The notes beneath the pieces are model-generated. The model had not been told where the DNA came from. It searched no databases and worked only from the letters and a program-made list of their open reading frames with translations. From Pomphorhynchus laevis (lineage: Eukaryota; Acanthocephala; Palaeacanthocephala; Echinorhynchida; Pomphorhynchidae), in assembly GCA_012934845.2 (NCBI GenBank), contig WNNJ02003101.1, positions 1 through 64,000 on the forward strand: a stretch of 64,000 nucleotides of DNA, written 5' to 3'. The translations under genes and the position numbers were made by a program. How positions within the stretch are numbered: position 1 is the stretch's first letter; each line of letters opens with the position of its first letter. Of this stretch, positions 44,222 through 57,286 are shown piece by piece.

Positions 44222-45965
44222 TTACCTGATCACAAAAACCAAAAGACGAAAATCTAAATTATGTATCGAAAAGGTGGGAACGGAGGCGGTATTTGAATAT
44301 GATAAATGAGGGACCGCGACGGCCATCGATAGGGAAATGATTGCAGGCGAGTGGGGCGGCGACGAGGAAGGATCGGAGTCCGTAATTGTAAGAGTAATTG
44401 CGAACGTAGAGTAAGAGGAAATTAGGGAACGCAGTGATAGAGAGGTAGGGCGAGTGTCGTTTAAGAAAGAAAGGTTGATGAACGATGGAAAGCCGACAGC
44501 AATGAGACGAAAAGTTACGAGAAGAAGGCGGAGTTGTATGCGGATGTGGATGATGGTCCAGGAGAATTGGGCGAGATATGTGGATGTGTGGTCAAAGCGA
44601 CGAAGACGTATGAATACTCGAACGGCGGAGTTGATGATGCGTTGTAGGGGTAGGATGATGGATTTTGGAAAATTGGCAAAAAGGCTAGTGCAAGGGAAAA
44701 TAAACGATGAAAGAAGAGACATACAGGAACGGAAGTCGATAAGGGGACGGATGTTACAGAGAATTAAGTTAGACAAGCGGACCTTGTCGCGGACGAAGGG
44801 TTTAAAGGAAAGGTAATCATCGAAATGGAATCCTACGAAAATTAGATTGTGGACTATGAAGATGATTGATGAGGCAAAATATGCATGGGGCGGAAATATG
44901 TTAGATTACGGGGAAGGATGCACATTATTTTGGACTTGTCTGGGTTTAGAACGAGACGAAGATAAGAGAGACGTTTGTATATAGAAAAATACAGTTGGAG
45001 GCAGAAATGGCGATATCGTATATGCAAAGGGCAAGTGCATGAGCATAGATGAGAATGTCATCGGCGTATTTCATAACGTTAAAGGAGTAAGGTTTGATAA
45101 ACGAAGAGAGATCGCCAAGTAAAAGAGATAAAATCAGGGGACTTAGGACTGAACCTTGTGGGACCCCGCAGATAATGGGGATGGGAGGAGAGGATGATAA
45201 ATTAGAACAGACGCGAAAATAACGGTCGGATAGATATGAGACAAATCATGCTACGGAAGAGCAATAAAAGTCGTAATCATAACGAAGTCGAGAAATGAGG
45301 ATGGAGTGATCGACGATGTTGAAGGCGGAGGAGTAGTCGAGAGGAATGAGAACACTATATAGAGCCTTGTCTCGAGAAATGAGTAGGTTGTTGTAAACTT
45401 TCATGCAGGCGATTTCTGTGGAGTGATTAGAGCGGAAAGCGGACTGGAAAGGAAGGTACAGATTCCATGAAATTAGATAAACGTTGATATGTATTAAAAT
45501 AAGGCGTCCTAAGAGCTTAGAAAGTGTAGGGATGAGTGAAATGGGGCGATAGCTAGAAGGAAGGGAAGGGTCGAGCGATTGTTTCTTAAGGAGGGGACGA
45601 ACGATTGCGGATTTCCAGTGTGAAGGGAATATACGACTGCGAATGGACGAGTTAAACAAGGTGGTGAAGAAAAGGGATGTCGATGAGCATATGAATTTAA
45701 GTATAGGGGTAAGCAGGGGATCGGCAGGTGCGGTTTTGTTTGGCAATGATATAAGGACAGATGAGGCTTCGGCAGGTGAGACAGGAAGAAGATGAAAGAG
45801 TTTCGGGAGGATGAGGCGTGGCGGAAAAGAATGGGATGGTGACGGGGTGTGAGAAAGAGCAACGTGTATACTTTGGTTCGGATAAATGACGAATAATAAT
45901 TGGAATTGATGTTGCAAGGCGAACAGGAGCGAGAAAGAACTGAGTTGAAAGTATTCCAGAGACAC
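44222..45965 (-). pseudogene. LINE-B reverse transcriptase and C-terminal domain
   Basis: A 239-aa open stretch (45246-45965) contains LPNKTAPADPLLTPILKFI, YRPISLIPTLSKLLGRLIL, FRSNHSTEIACMKVYN and motif A LIPLDYSSAFNIVDHSIL. Then GVPQGSVLSPLI-like and YADD-like motifs appear in other frames (about 45150 and 45065). The 184-aa stretch 44222-44776 is the C-terminal domain. Confidence 0.85.
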
Positions 45966-46329
45966 CTGGAGTTGAATGAAGTGATGATTTTATGTTGCCA
46001 GTAGTTGAATTTGGTACGTAGTAGTTAATGCTCTTCTCCGGTATCATGCTCTTCTCCGGAGAAGAGCAAGATAGGAATCACGTAGAAACGGAGTGAGCGA
46101 GCGGATATCACGTCTGAGAGAGCGGTGATATACTCGAAAAGTATGTATGAGTCGACGCTTTGAGAGTAGGCATTTGATGTCAAACCATGGGGCACGGTGC
46201 AAGCGACGGTGATGGTGAGGCTTAAAAAGCAAGAGAATATCGAGAGTGGATGTGAGTTCAGAGTCGAAAAGAAAGACGAGATCATGAGGAGATGATGATG
46301 TTATTGTGCGAGAAGATAGAGACGATTTA

Positions 46330-47310
46330 AGTAATGCGGAACGGAGAATGAGGAGTCAAGATTTCTCTAAGAGCGACGTAGAATGGTAGGTGTGTGAAAC
46401 GGAAAGTTATTGGAAGTGAGATCAAGGGTGACGAGAAAGTGATCGGATAGACCAGGATCGGAAATGTACAGTGAGGTGTATGCATCAAAACGATCCGGGA
46501 CAGCGATGATGTCGAGTGCCCCGCCAAGGATATGTGTGGGGGCAATGGAGATGAGTTTTGTAATTGTAGTTGGATAGAATGTTGATGAACCGGATTGAAT
46601 CCGTGGAAGAGGTTTGGTCTAGGTAGATGTTGAAGTCACCAAGAACGAGTGAAGGGATGGTGCACCAAGAACAGTGGAACATGAGATCAGCGAGTTTGGC
46701 AAAAGATAATGAGATAAGAGCAGATGGACCAGGGCGGTATACAATAGCGAGATCCAAAATGATCGGGCTAGAAGAACGACAAGTCAGCAATTCAAAAGAG
46801 CAAGAACTGAAAGGGAAATGATTTCGCGAAGATATGCGAGGTGACGGGCGAATGCGACAATGGGTCATGATTAAAGAATTTAGAAGAGGATGAGCTGAGG
46901 GTGAGGGCGGATTCGACTAGTGAGCAACCAGCAGAGATCAGACGGTGAATAAAGACTTCGTCGGAAGCGAAGTGTCAGGATTCGGTGAGACAGAAGAGGT
47001 CGATGGTTTGCTTGGTGAAGAGGTTGAAAATGAGATCATATTTATGAAGAATATATCTAGTGTTGAGGAGGGCGATGCGCAAACCGTGTGTGATGGTGAT
47101 AGGGGATTGCGGAGAAGACACATAGAGTAGATGGAGCGCCATCGAATTTCGGGGCGAGTGTGAACAACTTGAAAATTTCCGTCTATGTTTCTGATAAAGA
47201 GAGATGTGTCGTAATTTTCTTCGCGACGGTGTTTTTTTGATGAGGGCATAGGCGAGTTGAGCGATTTCGGAGGCAGTGCGATCCTGGAAAATGCGAGTGG
47301 ATGAAGATGA
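46330..47310 (-). pseudogene. LINE-B endonuclease domain
   Basis: APE type: RIALLNTRYILHKYDLIFNL, then LFCLTES (catalytic E, about 46980), LVLGDFNIYLDQT (about 46630), and a final DxGLSDH-equivalent near 46450. Frame changes at about 46975 and 46500. Confidence 0.82.
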
Positions 47311-48289
47311 CATGATTTTAAATCGTTGGGAGAAGATAAAGGACGCGTAAGAGCGATGCTTGAAAACAATTTTTAGGGGAAAATGCGAAGAATTAGATTA
47401 AGAAGATTTGTTTAAGCGGATGAATGCGACAGAAGAGATGTCGTTGAAAAAGAATGGATTATCCGTAGGAACAAAAGACAAGATGATGAATATGAAGGCG
47501 GACACATCGTGGTCGAGACGTGCTTGTGGAGATAAGAAGGTGGAAGTGGTGATATTAGTGACGATAACGCAATGATCGCGAGAAGGAATTCTTTTCCGTA
47601 AAGGAGGACGAGTGACGAGAGTGGGTAAGGTCACGATAGGATAGCTGGAATTTGAGGATATGAAGGGAGTAGGTTCGACAGCGGGAGACAAAGAGGATAG
47701 GGATAATATAGAGTGTGGCAAGAGATGTTAGGAAATGTTATGAGTAGAAGGATCGTGGAGGTTGGTGGAGGTGATTTTGATTTATGGATGTAGTTATTGA
47801 GAAACGAGACAGAAGGGACGGGACGGTGGTGCGGGGAGTAAAGATTATATGGGATGGGAAGTGTATATAGTGGCATGAACAGTGAGTGGAGAACGGACAT
47901 TAGAAACGACAGGGATAGTTTGAGTGGACGTGTTGGAGGTTGATATGTGTTTATGGGAGATGTTGCGGATTAGTTTGTTGGAACAAAATTCAGGTAGAAA
48001 AAATCCACTATAGTAAGTATTTAGTACTTAATACTACAAAGCAAGGTAGTTAATAAACGATTGAGCATAGATATGCAAAGAAGGATTTATTATTAGTGAT
48101 CGATAGTATAATTGAAGGTAAACTATTTTGATAATTTTGATATTCTGTAAGTATATAAAGTTTTTGCTTGGCAAATGACAGTAAATGAATTTCTTTGTAG
48201 ACAGTAGTATTTTTGCAAATCTGTTATAGTTTACCAAGGTGCTATTATATCGAAAAAGTACAAGATAAATCACGCCAAGCCATAGCTCC

Positions 48290-49980
48290 GAGAACTATGA
48301 ACCTTTTGTTACCGTTGCGTAAGTGATTTCATGTTCCACCATTTAATAACAACCTTCTGAAATGACACCATGGCACTATCACATCAATATTATCCTTTAT
48401 TATCTGTGTATCGAGAGTATAAGTTAATTCCCGCCATATCTTCAGATCATCCGCATGCATTAAATCCGAGCAGTTCAATTTCATGAGGAGCGTATTGATG
48501 TAGATATTAAAAAGCAGTGGACTGAGATCACAATCTTGAGAAGCTCCGCACAATTGTAAATGTCAATTCGAGAGAATGTTTTTAATTTTTACCACAAAGC
48601 TACGATTTTTTAGAAATGATTTGATCCGATTATGCACTGGGCATGTGATACCGTAGGAGTGTAAGTCATCTAGGAGAATATAATGAATAACACGGTCGAA
48701 TGCGTTCGATAGATCGAAAAATAGAATATCCACCCATAACCACAATGAACCGCTTCAATCCAACTGTGATCTGGCCTGACAAGGTTAGTTACTGTGAATC
48801 GATTTGGGCAAAACCCATGGTGGGCATCGCTTACAATGTTGTAATGCTCTAGGTGCGCTGATACATATTTAAAAATTAAACCATCCAACACTTTGCATGC
48901 AACGCAAGTTTAGGCTGGCCAATGGGACGATAACTTTTTATCGACGAGTTATCACCTTTTTTGAAAAGGGGAATGATTATGGATTTATTCCAATCACTAG
49001 AGAGTTATACTAAGATCAAAGAACATCGAAATGAAGCAGATAAAGGCTTATAAAAACATGCGCAATTTCACAAAGAAGCAATGGTGGCAGACCATCCGAG
49101 CCAGCACTTAGTGAAGAGGGAAGTTTTCGTAGTTCCAGAAGAACACCACATCCCTCAAACTTGAAATGACACTTGGGAAATTGTAATACTTCAGAAGAAA
49201 AACTGGATTGTAATAAAGACAGCAAAAATTGCTTAGCAAAAGTCACAGCAATTGGCATGGCGTCATATATTACTGCATTATTTGATCTTACGATGCTCGA
49301 TATCGAATTAGAAGATTTGCGGTAAGAACCGAGAAACTTGAAAAGTTTATTTAAGCTACCAGAAATAGGCGTCACAACGAGTCTATGTGATTCTTGAGTT
49401 TTGATCTTTTTAATGATGTAGCTATGTTACGAGCTAGCTTTTAGTCTGAGAAAGGACGACTAGCATTTCTGCATTAAACAAAAAAGAACGTTACGTAAAC
49501 TTATCACATCGCGAACTTCCCTGTCTAGCCACACAAGCAAGCGCCTAATACCATTGCGTTTGATAAATTTAAATGGTTTATTTGAGCTACTAAGGGATCT
49601 TTTTAAGGATGTAGAATATTTACGGGATCTTTTTAAGAATGAATTAATCATTTTAAGGATGTAGTTATGTTACGAGCTAGCTTATAATGTGAGAAAATAC
49701 GACAACCATTTCTGAAGTTAACAAAAAGAGCGTCACGTAAGCTTATCACATCGCGAATTTCCCTGTCTAGCCACATATACAAGAGTCTAATTGCGTCTGA
49801 TTATGGGGCTGAAGTATTTTAATCTCACAAGCAAATTGCTCTTCATTAATTCACAACTGAGGTTAACACCATAGAAATATGGGTTTGACCACGAAATCGT
49901 GGATAGGAACGAACGAATCAGATTAAAGTCAGCTTTGCATATATTCAATATCTGAGTTGATGTGGAGGATACACCTTTTA
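48290..49980 (-). mobile_element. LINE family C (CR1/Jockey-like) remnant
   Basis: Minus strand shows a linker after the endonuclease (SADFNLIRSFLSTISW, about 49940), SLSAGSDGLPPLLLCEIAH (about 49080-49130), LIFKYVSAHLEHYNIVSDAH (about 48840), LFFDLSNAFDRVIHYILLDDL (motif A, about 48690), LCGASQDCDLSPLLFNIYIN in place of GVPQGS (about 48510) and MHADDLKIWREL (about 48450). No endonuclease and no 3' end were found. Multiple stops. Confidence 0.8.
49430..49800 (-). repeat. tandem duplication inside LINE-C
   Basis: ATGTTACGAGCTAGCTT and about 130 further bases occur at about 49424 and again at 49662 (offset about 236 bp, about 80% identical). The linker region of the element is therefore duplicated and diverged. 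Confidence 0.75.
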
Positions 49981-50009
49981 AAGATGGTAACTACGACTAA
50001 TTATAGGAA

Positions 50010-50640
50010 AAAGTTTAATATACTGAACTAAAAAGGCTCGTCAACGACCTATTAGTTCAAATCGATCAATTAACTAATCACGGTGGTCTTATAGCTTTCT
50101 CTCACCATTGGTCTCCGTTGCACTTATTATCGTCGCCATTTGTTCCTCTTACTTTCAAACTACTTGGGTTCCATGTAAAAGCCGGTTCGTTGTTTCTCAA
50201 TATATACATGCCCGGATCATGTCATCCGTCTTACTCTTTTTTCTGTGAACTGTCAAACTTTTTTTTATCTTCCTCTCCGGTTTACCTTGCGTTGTACTAG
50301 CTGATATAAATATCCAATTAGGCCGTCCTTGTAATTTCAATGCCCTAAAGACGATTTCTACATTTAACGATCATGATTTTCAAATCATGTCTTCTCATTA
50401 TTCTTCTGCTACCCATATTCTTGGCGGTACCCTCGATATTGTTGTCCTAACTTCGCGTTTTGCTTTGTCTTATTCATTGTGCATATCTGATCCTGCTCTA
50501 TCCGATCACTTCCTTGTTACATGTTCTCTCCCTTTGTTAAAAATCAATGTTCCTGTGAAAATTATCTCGTGTCGTTCTTGGAAATTCCTCGACTTTTCGA
50601 CATTGAGCCAGGTTTCAGTGATTGCATAAAATCAGGTTGT
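50010..50640 (+). pseudogene. APE-type LINE endonuclease fragment
   Basis: Plus strand reads GGLIAFSHHWSPLHLL, then a shifted ADINIQLGRPCNFNALK (about 50300). YSSATHILGGTLDIVVLTSRF and SDPALSDHFLVTCSLP (50387-50530) form the C-terminal D...SDH catalytic motif. It resembles the family-B nuclease but is diverged, and opposite in orientation to its neighbours. Confidence 0.8.
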
Positions 50641-51236
50641 GATTTGTTCACGAGCAAGCACAATTCATCGAGTTTTTGGTTAAGCTTAAAATATTTGTGT
50701 GCATAATAGAGATTGTATGGTGTACAGGATGAACCGATGATGTGAATGCGGAATGATAGTGTGTGTTATCTTGAGGGGGCAATAAATGCTTTTTTATATG
50801 AACTATCCTTTGATTCGAGAGGTGGAGAGGCTCAACTGTATCGAATTCGAGGAACTTTGTTGTGGAAATACTCAGAACAGAGTAGATAATCTGAATCGCA
50901 GCATCTGGAAATTTTTGACAGAAATGATATCCTCTCCTTCACACCTACGTCTATTAAGCTTCTTTGTGCTTCAGTTTATTTTTATCGTTAGACGATAGGT
51001 CTTTTAGGATCATCAAAGCAGAACCGTTTAAGGCGGATGAATGCTTTAAAAAGAGACTACAACATCCGAATTATCTAGCACAACTTCAGAAGTCGTTGTT
51101 TTGTCCGCTCTTTTTTTAATTTTCCTAAGCCACATTGTCCGAGTTGGTTGAATTGTGATTGGTCACCGGCGGTTCACCAGAATGAGCTATCGTGATATCA
51201 CCAATTGAAAACTTTGAATCAGGTATATTACTTTTA
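50641..51236. other. degenerate continuation of the LINE fragment
   Basis: Short frames such as ENRVDNLNRSIWKFL near 50870-50910 hint at the post-endonuclease linker of a LINE, but no firm call is possible. Confidence 0.35.
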
Positions 51237-51745
51237 TCAGTGACAGTGTGGGACTTCCAGAAGGTAAAGTGTTGCTATGTGAAAGGGTACAAGTGTATTA
51301 TTGTAATTATGATTAGAGAAGGTGACGAGCGTAGGTTGAGGAAAGCTTGAAGTTGACTGAAAATCTGATGTGCTTGCGATAACTGGCGAAGCTGAAACAA
51401 TTGAGACCTTTAGACTGCTGGGATTACTTAGAATGCTTAAATTAGTAATCAAACTTGATGTAGGCGAAGATATGACAGTTAAGATGTTTGCGGTACATTG
51501 TTCATCTAAAACGTTTGAATATGGAAACGAACTATTTGATAGTGGGGTTTTTTCTGTGTCCTTATCAACAGGTTTCTTGATGGTGCTTGTTGATCCAAAA
51601 TGTGCTGCACAATAGAAATCGCACGTGAATGGTCTATCGGCAAGTGAATAGACTGCCCGAAATGGCGACGAAAGTCCATATATTGCATCCCGCACGATCG
51701 CAATCCACTTGTTGATAGGTAAACTCTTTTGGTTTCACAGTCCTT
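51237..51745 (-). pseudogene. LINE-B-like 5' region fragment
   Basis: A Ser/Thr/Pro-rich 152-aa stretch similar in composition and layout to the N-terminal region of the family-B copies at 37.7-38.1 and 47.4-47.9 kb. No catalytic motif, so the assignment rests on composition and context. Confidence 0.4.
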
Positions 51746-51762
51746 CAACGTCCCATATATTT

Positions 51763-51985
51763 TTCACTTTACTCTCGTATTATTCGAATTACTCTCGTAT
51801 TATTACTCACGTAATAGTAATTATTAATAATTATTAATAATTACTATTAATAATTATTAAAATTATTAATAATTACTGTCGTATTATTAATAATTTTCGT
51901 ATTATTAATTATTCTCGTATTATTAATTACTCTCGTATTATTAATTGCTCTTGCATTATCTCAATTACTCTCGTATTATTCGAAT
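51763..51985. repeat. degenerate short tandem repeat
   Basis: ACTCTCGTATTATT-type units of about 18-21 bp alternate with TAATAATTATTAA runs, roughly eight recognisable copies. Confidence 0.85.
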
Positions 51986-51989
51986 TTGT

Positions 51990-52735
51990 AATTTTCTGAA
52001 GATGCTAATAGAAGTAAGCGAAATACCAATAAAATTGTCCTATTTTTTTGATCCAGCTCCAATAATTCTTTATCAATAATAGATAATTATCAATTATTTA
52101 CAGTAACAATATATAATTATGTAACTCGCACACGGAAGCTGGTGCGAACTAGGTTCGATTTATGGTCAGGCAATCTCAGTAACTAGGTAAGCAATCTTGA
52201 CGTATTACTGAATAGCCGTCAGAAATGTCAAATTTCGCAGCAATACGGTAGTTGTAAGGTTGTCGTAAGCTTGTTGTATAATTTATCTTGCATGTATATA
52301 TTTATACTCAGTTTAATAATCAATGATAATTTTTATAATAGTTAACCTACGTAGATGATTATTATTTAGAATAGTAGATGACTTGACAATGGATGAACTT
52401 CGCAAAAATGAAACAAGTTGCGCGGGATGACTACAAGAGATATATATGTAATCATACATTTCTTAAAATCATAGCAAATGATAATTTTTCGATAGATAGA
52501 TATTTATTTATAGTGCAAATCCACGTCTAGAAAGCCCACGTAAGAGAAAAACAATTATGAGGAACAAAATAAAATGTAAAGTGAATTTGTTGATAAGATT
52601 GAAGGATGTATATGGGTGGAATGTGGCAAGACGTCGGGGTAAGGGAAAATGTTGAGTGGTTCGTAGAAGAGAAATGATAGAATTATTCGTGGAATACGAT
52701 GTTGAGGAAATTGATTTTTTGATTTATTGTGGGTT
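51990..52735. other. no gene recognised
   Basis: AT-rich sequence with no motif. A GGTTCGATTT at about 52150 resembles a pol III B box, but no tRNA-like fold surrounds it. Confidence 0.45.
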
Positions 52736-52739
52736 AGGA

Positions 52740-53400
52740 GTCATAGTATAGGAACGTATACGTTGTTTGAAGAGTTGAAGAGACTATGAAGAACGGACGT
52801 ACGCTGGCAAAGAATTCTAGGCAAGTGGAGCAACAACGATAGAAGAACGGAGGTCATAGTATGTTGAATGCGGAGGGACGTGGAGATTTAGAAAATTACT
52901 TGATCGCAGAGCCAAGAGAGCACATCGCGAATTATCAAGATAAGCAAGGTGTAAGTAGGATGGTGAGTGACAAGATAAAAGACTAAAGGTAGCGAACGAT
53001 ACGAGAGTGAAATTCAACACGAAGGTTAACGGTGGAGCAATATAAGACGGAAATATGATTGAAGATATGGTCGAAGCAGCGAATACGCAAGACGAAACGA
53101 ACATCTGAGTTTATGATAAGTTGGAAAGGTAAAATCCGAGAATTGGGAGAGTTTGCAAATAGGCTAAGGCAATAATCGATTCTGGGAAAGAGGAGAGACG
53201 ATATAAGAACGAGACAAGAGCGGAAGTCGATCAGCCTACGAATGCGACAAAGATCACGAATAAATAAGAAAGAAGATTGAACTTTGTTATAAACAAAATA
53301 TTTTAGGAAAAGATAATAATTGAAGTGAAAACCTAAGAAAATCGGATTGTCAACGATCGGAAGAATGATCGAATTCATAAATAAAATAGGTGTGCAATAG
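52740..53400 (-). mobile_element. LINE family B, 3' fragment
   Basis: Minus strand reads VDNPIFLGFHFN, RDLCRIRRLIDFRSCLVL, FPRIDYCLSLFANSP, then LLILIIRDV-like and LRSSIVVAPLA. A weak W-x-SLPAYVR-like tail lies near 52790. This is the C-terminal domain of family B with frame breaks. The typical 3' tail was not found. Confidence 0.8.
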
Positions 53401-53763
53401 TGAAAAAATATTAAAGAAGTTGCAGGTTTTTTTTCTGTTTAAAAAATAGTCACTTTGATACTGTTTTTGTGTACGAATATATACAGCGATAGCGGGCGGT
53501 GTGGCAATCGGTGGTAGTAGAAGAAAAGGATCATTCAAACAGCAGGGGTAACCAATTGTAACCCGTTCACCAAATGCCACATCCCCCAGGATCCTTACTC
53601 AGTCAACTAGTAATTCAGTACATAAAAGCGAATATATACAGGAAGACGTCGAACTCTATCTAACCTTGCAAGATCACTGCAATGATGCCCGTATCGTTTT
53701 CGTATCTCGGGATATCATTCACTTCTACTGTCGTCTTTGCACATACCTATTCTGCATTTTTAT

Positions 53764-54021
53764 CTAATAATCCTTCCAGATGGCGAATATACTCGGTCCA
53801 CTCTTTATAACTGTCAAGAACGGTTTTCGTCTGTAATGTGTTATGTCTCCTGCGAGCCTCAACCAGTTTTCAGGTACTGTACTGAATTTGACGCAGTATC
53901 TATGGATTGGCAAGTGCGCACTATCTGCTCGATTTCTTTTTTCTGAACATATGGTCTTACTAATTTCGCCAGAACATACGACCTCTCCTCTCCGAAATGG
54001 TGTAAATTGTGTAGTTCTCAC
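53764..54021 (-). pseudogene. gypsy H2 integrase fragment
   Basis: Contains VPENWLRLAGDITHYRRKPF, whose aspartate is the first of the DDE triad. Nothing of the rest of the catalytic core was found beyond about 53600, where unrelated sequence begins. Confidence 0.72.
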
Positions 54022-54077
54022 AGGAATGGTTGTGTTGAAGGATCTGAACTAGTAACCATGCATAAGGCGCTATGCCT

Positions 54078-54320
54078 CTACCTACGTTTTTTATCACCTC
54101 TGGTAAGACTGTCAGTCTTATTCTTACACGACTCTACATAAGTCCATTGAACAGTCAATCCAGTTTCACGCATAATCGACTCGATAACACAAAAGCGTCG
54201 GCGAATTAAAATTTCCGCTGCTCCGCAAGTGAGCAATTTTTTAAACTTCGACATTGCGATGTTCAACAGTGAATTACTGTTTTTGAATCCGTTTTTACGC
54301 AAACATCTAGCAAGCTCCAT
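54078..54320 (-). pseudogene. gypsy H2 RNase H C-terminal end
   Basis: GAAEILIRRRFCVIESIMRE, then VQWTYVESCKNKTDSLTR. The final part corresponds to the N-x-ADxLTR motif of gypsy RNase H. Confidence 0.75.
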
Positions 54321-54499
54321 TTGATGGCAAGATTCACCCCTCTGAAAACTGCTATCAACTCTTCTACGTTTATATGCGGAGAGTCATATTTTCGTCTTAG
54401 CCAAGTTGTGTTCTCAACAATATTTTCATTATTTCCAAACATACACCCGTCGCTAAGTTGCTAGCACCACACCACTCCATGGGTGTAATTATTTACGAT

Positions 54500-54952
54500 T
54501 CACACGCCACGAACGGGATCGTTGACGACAACTCGGTTTACAATTCGTTGTAAAAGATCACTAGCCCCATCGTCAATATGGTCATCCCATTTTTGACAGC
54601 AAGCAAGTCGTTTGCGCGCACTACATGCTATTCGCAGCCAACCAGCAACGAAATAATGACTGGCTAATTTCCAGCAAAAAGAATATAATTCGCGGCGCGT
54701 CATACGCTTCATCTTAAGTGCATCAATTTCCAACGCCGATTCTCTTGTAAACTCAAGATTGCCGTGGCTGTTTTTAGTTAGCATCATGTCCAAAACTTGA
54801 TTTCCTTCAATGTTCATCAGGCTCTTTCCCATTAAACCAAACAACCACAAATGACTTATAAGACGATTCGACGAAACAATAATCTCGTCCACAAGAAAGT
54901 CGTCCATATATGCGTTATTGGCTTTTTTAATTTGGGGGGGATCCCTTAACAC
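54500..54952 (-). pseudogene. gypsy H2 RT palm to RNase H junction
   Basis: A 150-aa open piece with the AYMDDFLV catalytic motif (about residues 14-21), then RMTRRELYSFCWKLASHYFV (about 83-102), RIACSARKRLA and DDPVRG-type end. This block is characteristic of one gypsy lineage found widely in invertebrates. The frame is lost on both sides. Confidence 0.82.
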
Positions 54953-56892
54953 ACTTCCCGTAATATCGAAGACATTATCCTCCGGTCACTGTACATCCCA
55001 AAACCTAATCGAGTGAGGTAATATGTCTGACCTTTGTAGTTTACCAATTGGTACTTCCACAACGCATTCTCGACGTTGATTTGTAAATAAGCCTTTTTAA
55101 GATCGACAATTTTGGCTGATCCTCTAATTCGTCTCCAAATGCAAATAATCTCTTTGCAAACTGGCGCATCGACTCTTGTATGGAGTTATTGAATTGATTG
55201 CGGCTGAAAGTGTTATTTTAGTTCGTTTGCAAGAAGTAATGCGATCAAGGAAGTTTTGAAGTGTTTTAGCGACGTCAATGATTTTGTGTCACGATGAAGT
55301 TTGTTAACCACTTCCAGTTAACTATCCAAGTTGATCCGTCGAAGATTGCCTCAAAATCTGTATTGTGTATCTTTATTATCGATGGTACTTTTAGATCGAT
55401 TGCTTTGTTACAATTTGTAGATATGTTTAAAACTTTTGGTGGAAAAAACTCAACCTCATTTCCACACACCTTAACACCTCCAATCTGTCATATGGTGTTC
55501 ATGCCTATAATTACCTTAATTGGCGGCGTCAATTTTCCTACCGCTATTGCATCCACATAGATATCATTAATTTCTATTTTGACGTTGAAATATCCCAATC
55601 ATTGTATCATAATGCCAAGAAAGTCGTAAACTTTTACTTTACCTTGTCATTCACGCACCATGTCTGAACATATGATAGTATGACTGCATCATGTATCTAT
55701 TAATGTCTGGCAATACTGTTTATTTATTTCAGCATTCACAATTGGAAGGGTGCCGGTGGTAATTATTGAGGTGGAGCCTGTTTCGGCAATGCATCTCCAC
55801 CTTTATCGTTTCCCGATTGCCAATAATTCCTTGAGATGTGTCCGGGCGTTCTACAATTTCAACAACGAATGCATCGTTTACTCCCACAGTCATCCGCATA
55901 TTTATTTGTTTGAATATATGATGCTCGGTTTAGGGTAAACCGGCCTTCAGCTTTGTGCATCTTGTTTTCAGGTGAATCACTAGCTTGACGGTGTTCGCTC
56001 AAAGACCCGCGTATTACGTTTCGTTCACAACTACTCACTAGTGCGCACGTACACACTGGAAATGATACAACTCGTCCACAAATCTTATCTGCAAGTATGC
56101 CTTCTTAATATCGATTATGTGAAGTGATGACCCAAGCCTTCTTAATATCTATTCCGTGAAGTTATGACCCAAGCCTTCTCCATTTTCTCATCGTCTCAAC
56201 GTATACCTGGCTATTACTAATATCGCTCTGTATATATTCGTTTAGCTCATGACAGTCCATCAAATGCCTGACTTTGGATTTATGCGGTTAAAACACGGTG
56301 ATCATTGAAATGCATCCAATGTTGCTGGGTTCTGTCTCAACTAGCCAACTCTTATCAATCCAGCTTCGGACTTAGGAGTTGAACTTATCACCCACTTCTT
56401 TTGTCATGTTATAGCGTGCGCAATGTTTGTACAACTTTCGAGGATTGTGCCTTCCCCTTCAATGCAACAATCTACGTACCGGCCTCAAATTTCGCCAAAC
56501 AATCCTCATTATCTATTGCCACCGGTTCAACAGACGCCGTACATACTGTTTTTATAGCATCGTACGGAGTCTCTATGTTGACCATTAAGTGCATTTTTCT
56601 CTCTGCAATAATTCGCAATTAACCTATCCGCCCAATAACATCAATTCAAAGCAGGACATCGTAACCGGGTATCAGCTTTGGTGTGACTAGATAGTTTCGG
56701 GGATTCGTCTCTTACCCACAACGATTCATGTGGCTACCAGTTTGCATGCGACCTTCCTTCAGTCCATTTATGTGACCATTGATGGTCTCCTTGCTGTCAA
56801 TCTTTCATTATTGTTTATGCTGATATTATCGTATTTCTGCATCCAGTGTCGATCAAGCTCTTCTCTCGCAGTCTCCAATTGTCACATTGATG

Positions 56893-57075
56893 TTACAGAG
56901 GTTGTATGCGCTTGCTGGAGGACCTAAGGAAGCTATCCGTAGATATCCCATTGTAAGTTTTTCGGAGCTGATAACAGTTTCGCTTTATATGGCCATATTT
57001 TCCGCAGTGGTAACACTTAACTCTGAAGTAAGATGGTTTCTTGTTGCTCCCCACATCCACTGCTCTATTGCACAC
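56893..57075 (-). pseudogene. gypsy H1 nucleocapsid zinc knuckle
   Basis: A 60-aa open piece with VKCYHCGKYGHIKRNCYQLR, a perfect C-x2-C-x4-H-x4-C knuckle (about residues 20-33) that binds element RNA in intact relatives. Confidence 0.85.
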
Positions 57076-57286
57076 CTAATGAGGCTCTTCTGATGCGGCT
57101 GTTACATTCACTTCGGTGCTTCTAAGAGTCTGAACTAGAGTATGTGTTATGGAAACTAGTTGATCGCTAGTCATTGATTCGAACTTTGACATAGATCGAA
57201 TCGCAACTTGAATGTTGACAGGCATTTCAATAATAAATGTAGTGCTGCAAGCTGGCATCACCCGTAACTTTACTGACACGCTTTCT

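Larger units (their letters stand above)
44175..47990 (-). mobile_element. LINE family B, near full-length copy
   Basis: Minus strand: Ser/Pro-rich 5' region (47.9-47.4 kb) with RKRIPSRDHCVIVTNI, endonuclease (47.3-46.3 kb), RT (46.0-45.0 kb), C-terminal domain (44.8-44.2 kb) and the family 3' tail (CCGGTACGCATTTGCCTCG, near 44190-44215). Frameshifts and stops make it inactive, but it is the best guide to the family structure. Plus-strand ORFs here are shadows. Confidence 0.88.
53600..56050 (-). mobile_element. Ty3/gypsy-like element, second family, copy H2
   Basis: Minus strand, downstream of H1: CCHC-like knuckle CRTPGHISRNYW (about 55850), protease end PPIKVIIGMNTI (about 55500), RT with DFEAIFDGSTWIVNWKW (about 55330), NAYMDDFLVDE (54900-54935, catalytic YMDD), and TRRELYSFCWKLASHYFVAG at the RT/RNase H junction (about 54690). 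RNase H ends ADSLTR-like (KTDSLTRGDKK, 54085). The integrase core start is WLRLAGDITHYRRKPFLTVI (about 53830). Stops between blocks; no LTRs seen. Confidence 0.85.

Noticed and set aside
52145-52165. Possible tRNA or tRNA-derived SINE (B-box-like GGTTCGATTT)
   Set aside because: No A box, acceptor stem or tRNA fold could be drawn around it. The similar GATTCGAATT in the 21.7-kb satellite is part of a hairpin.
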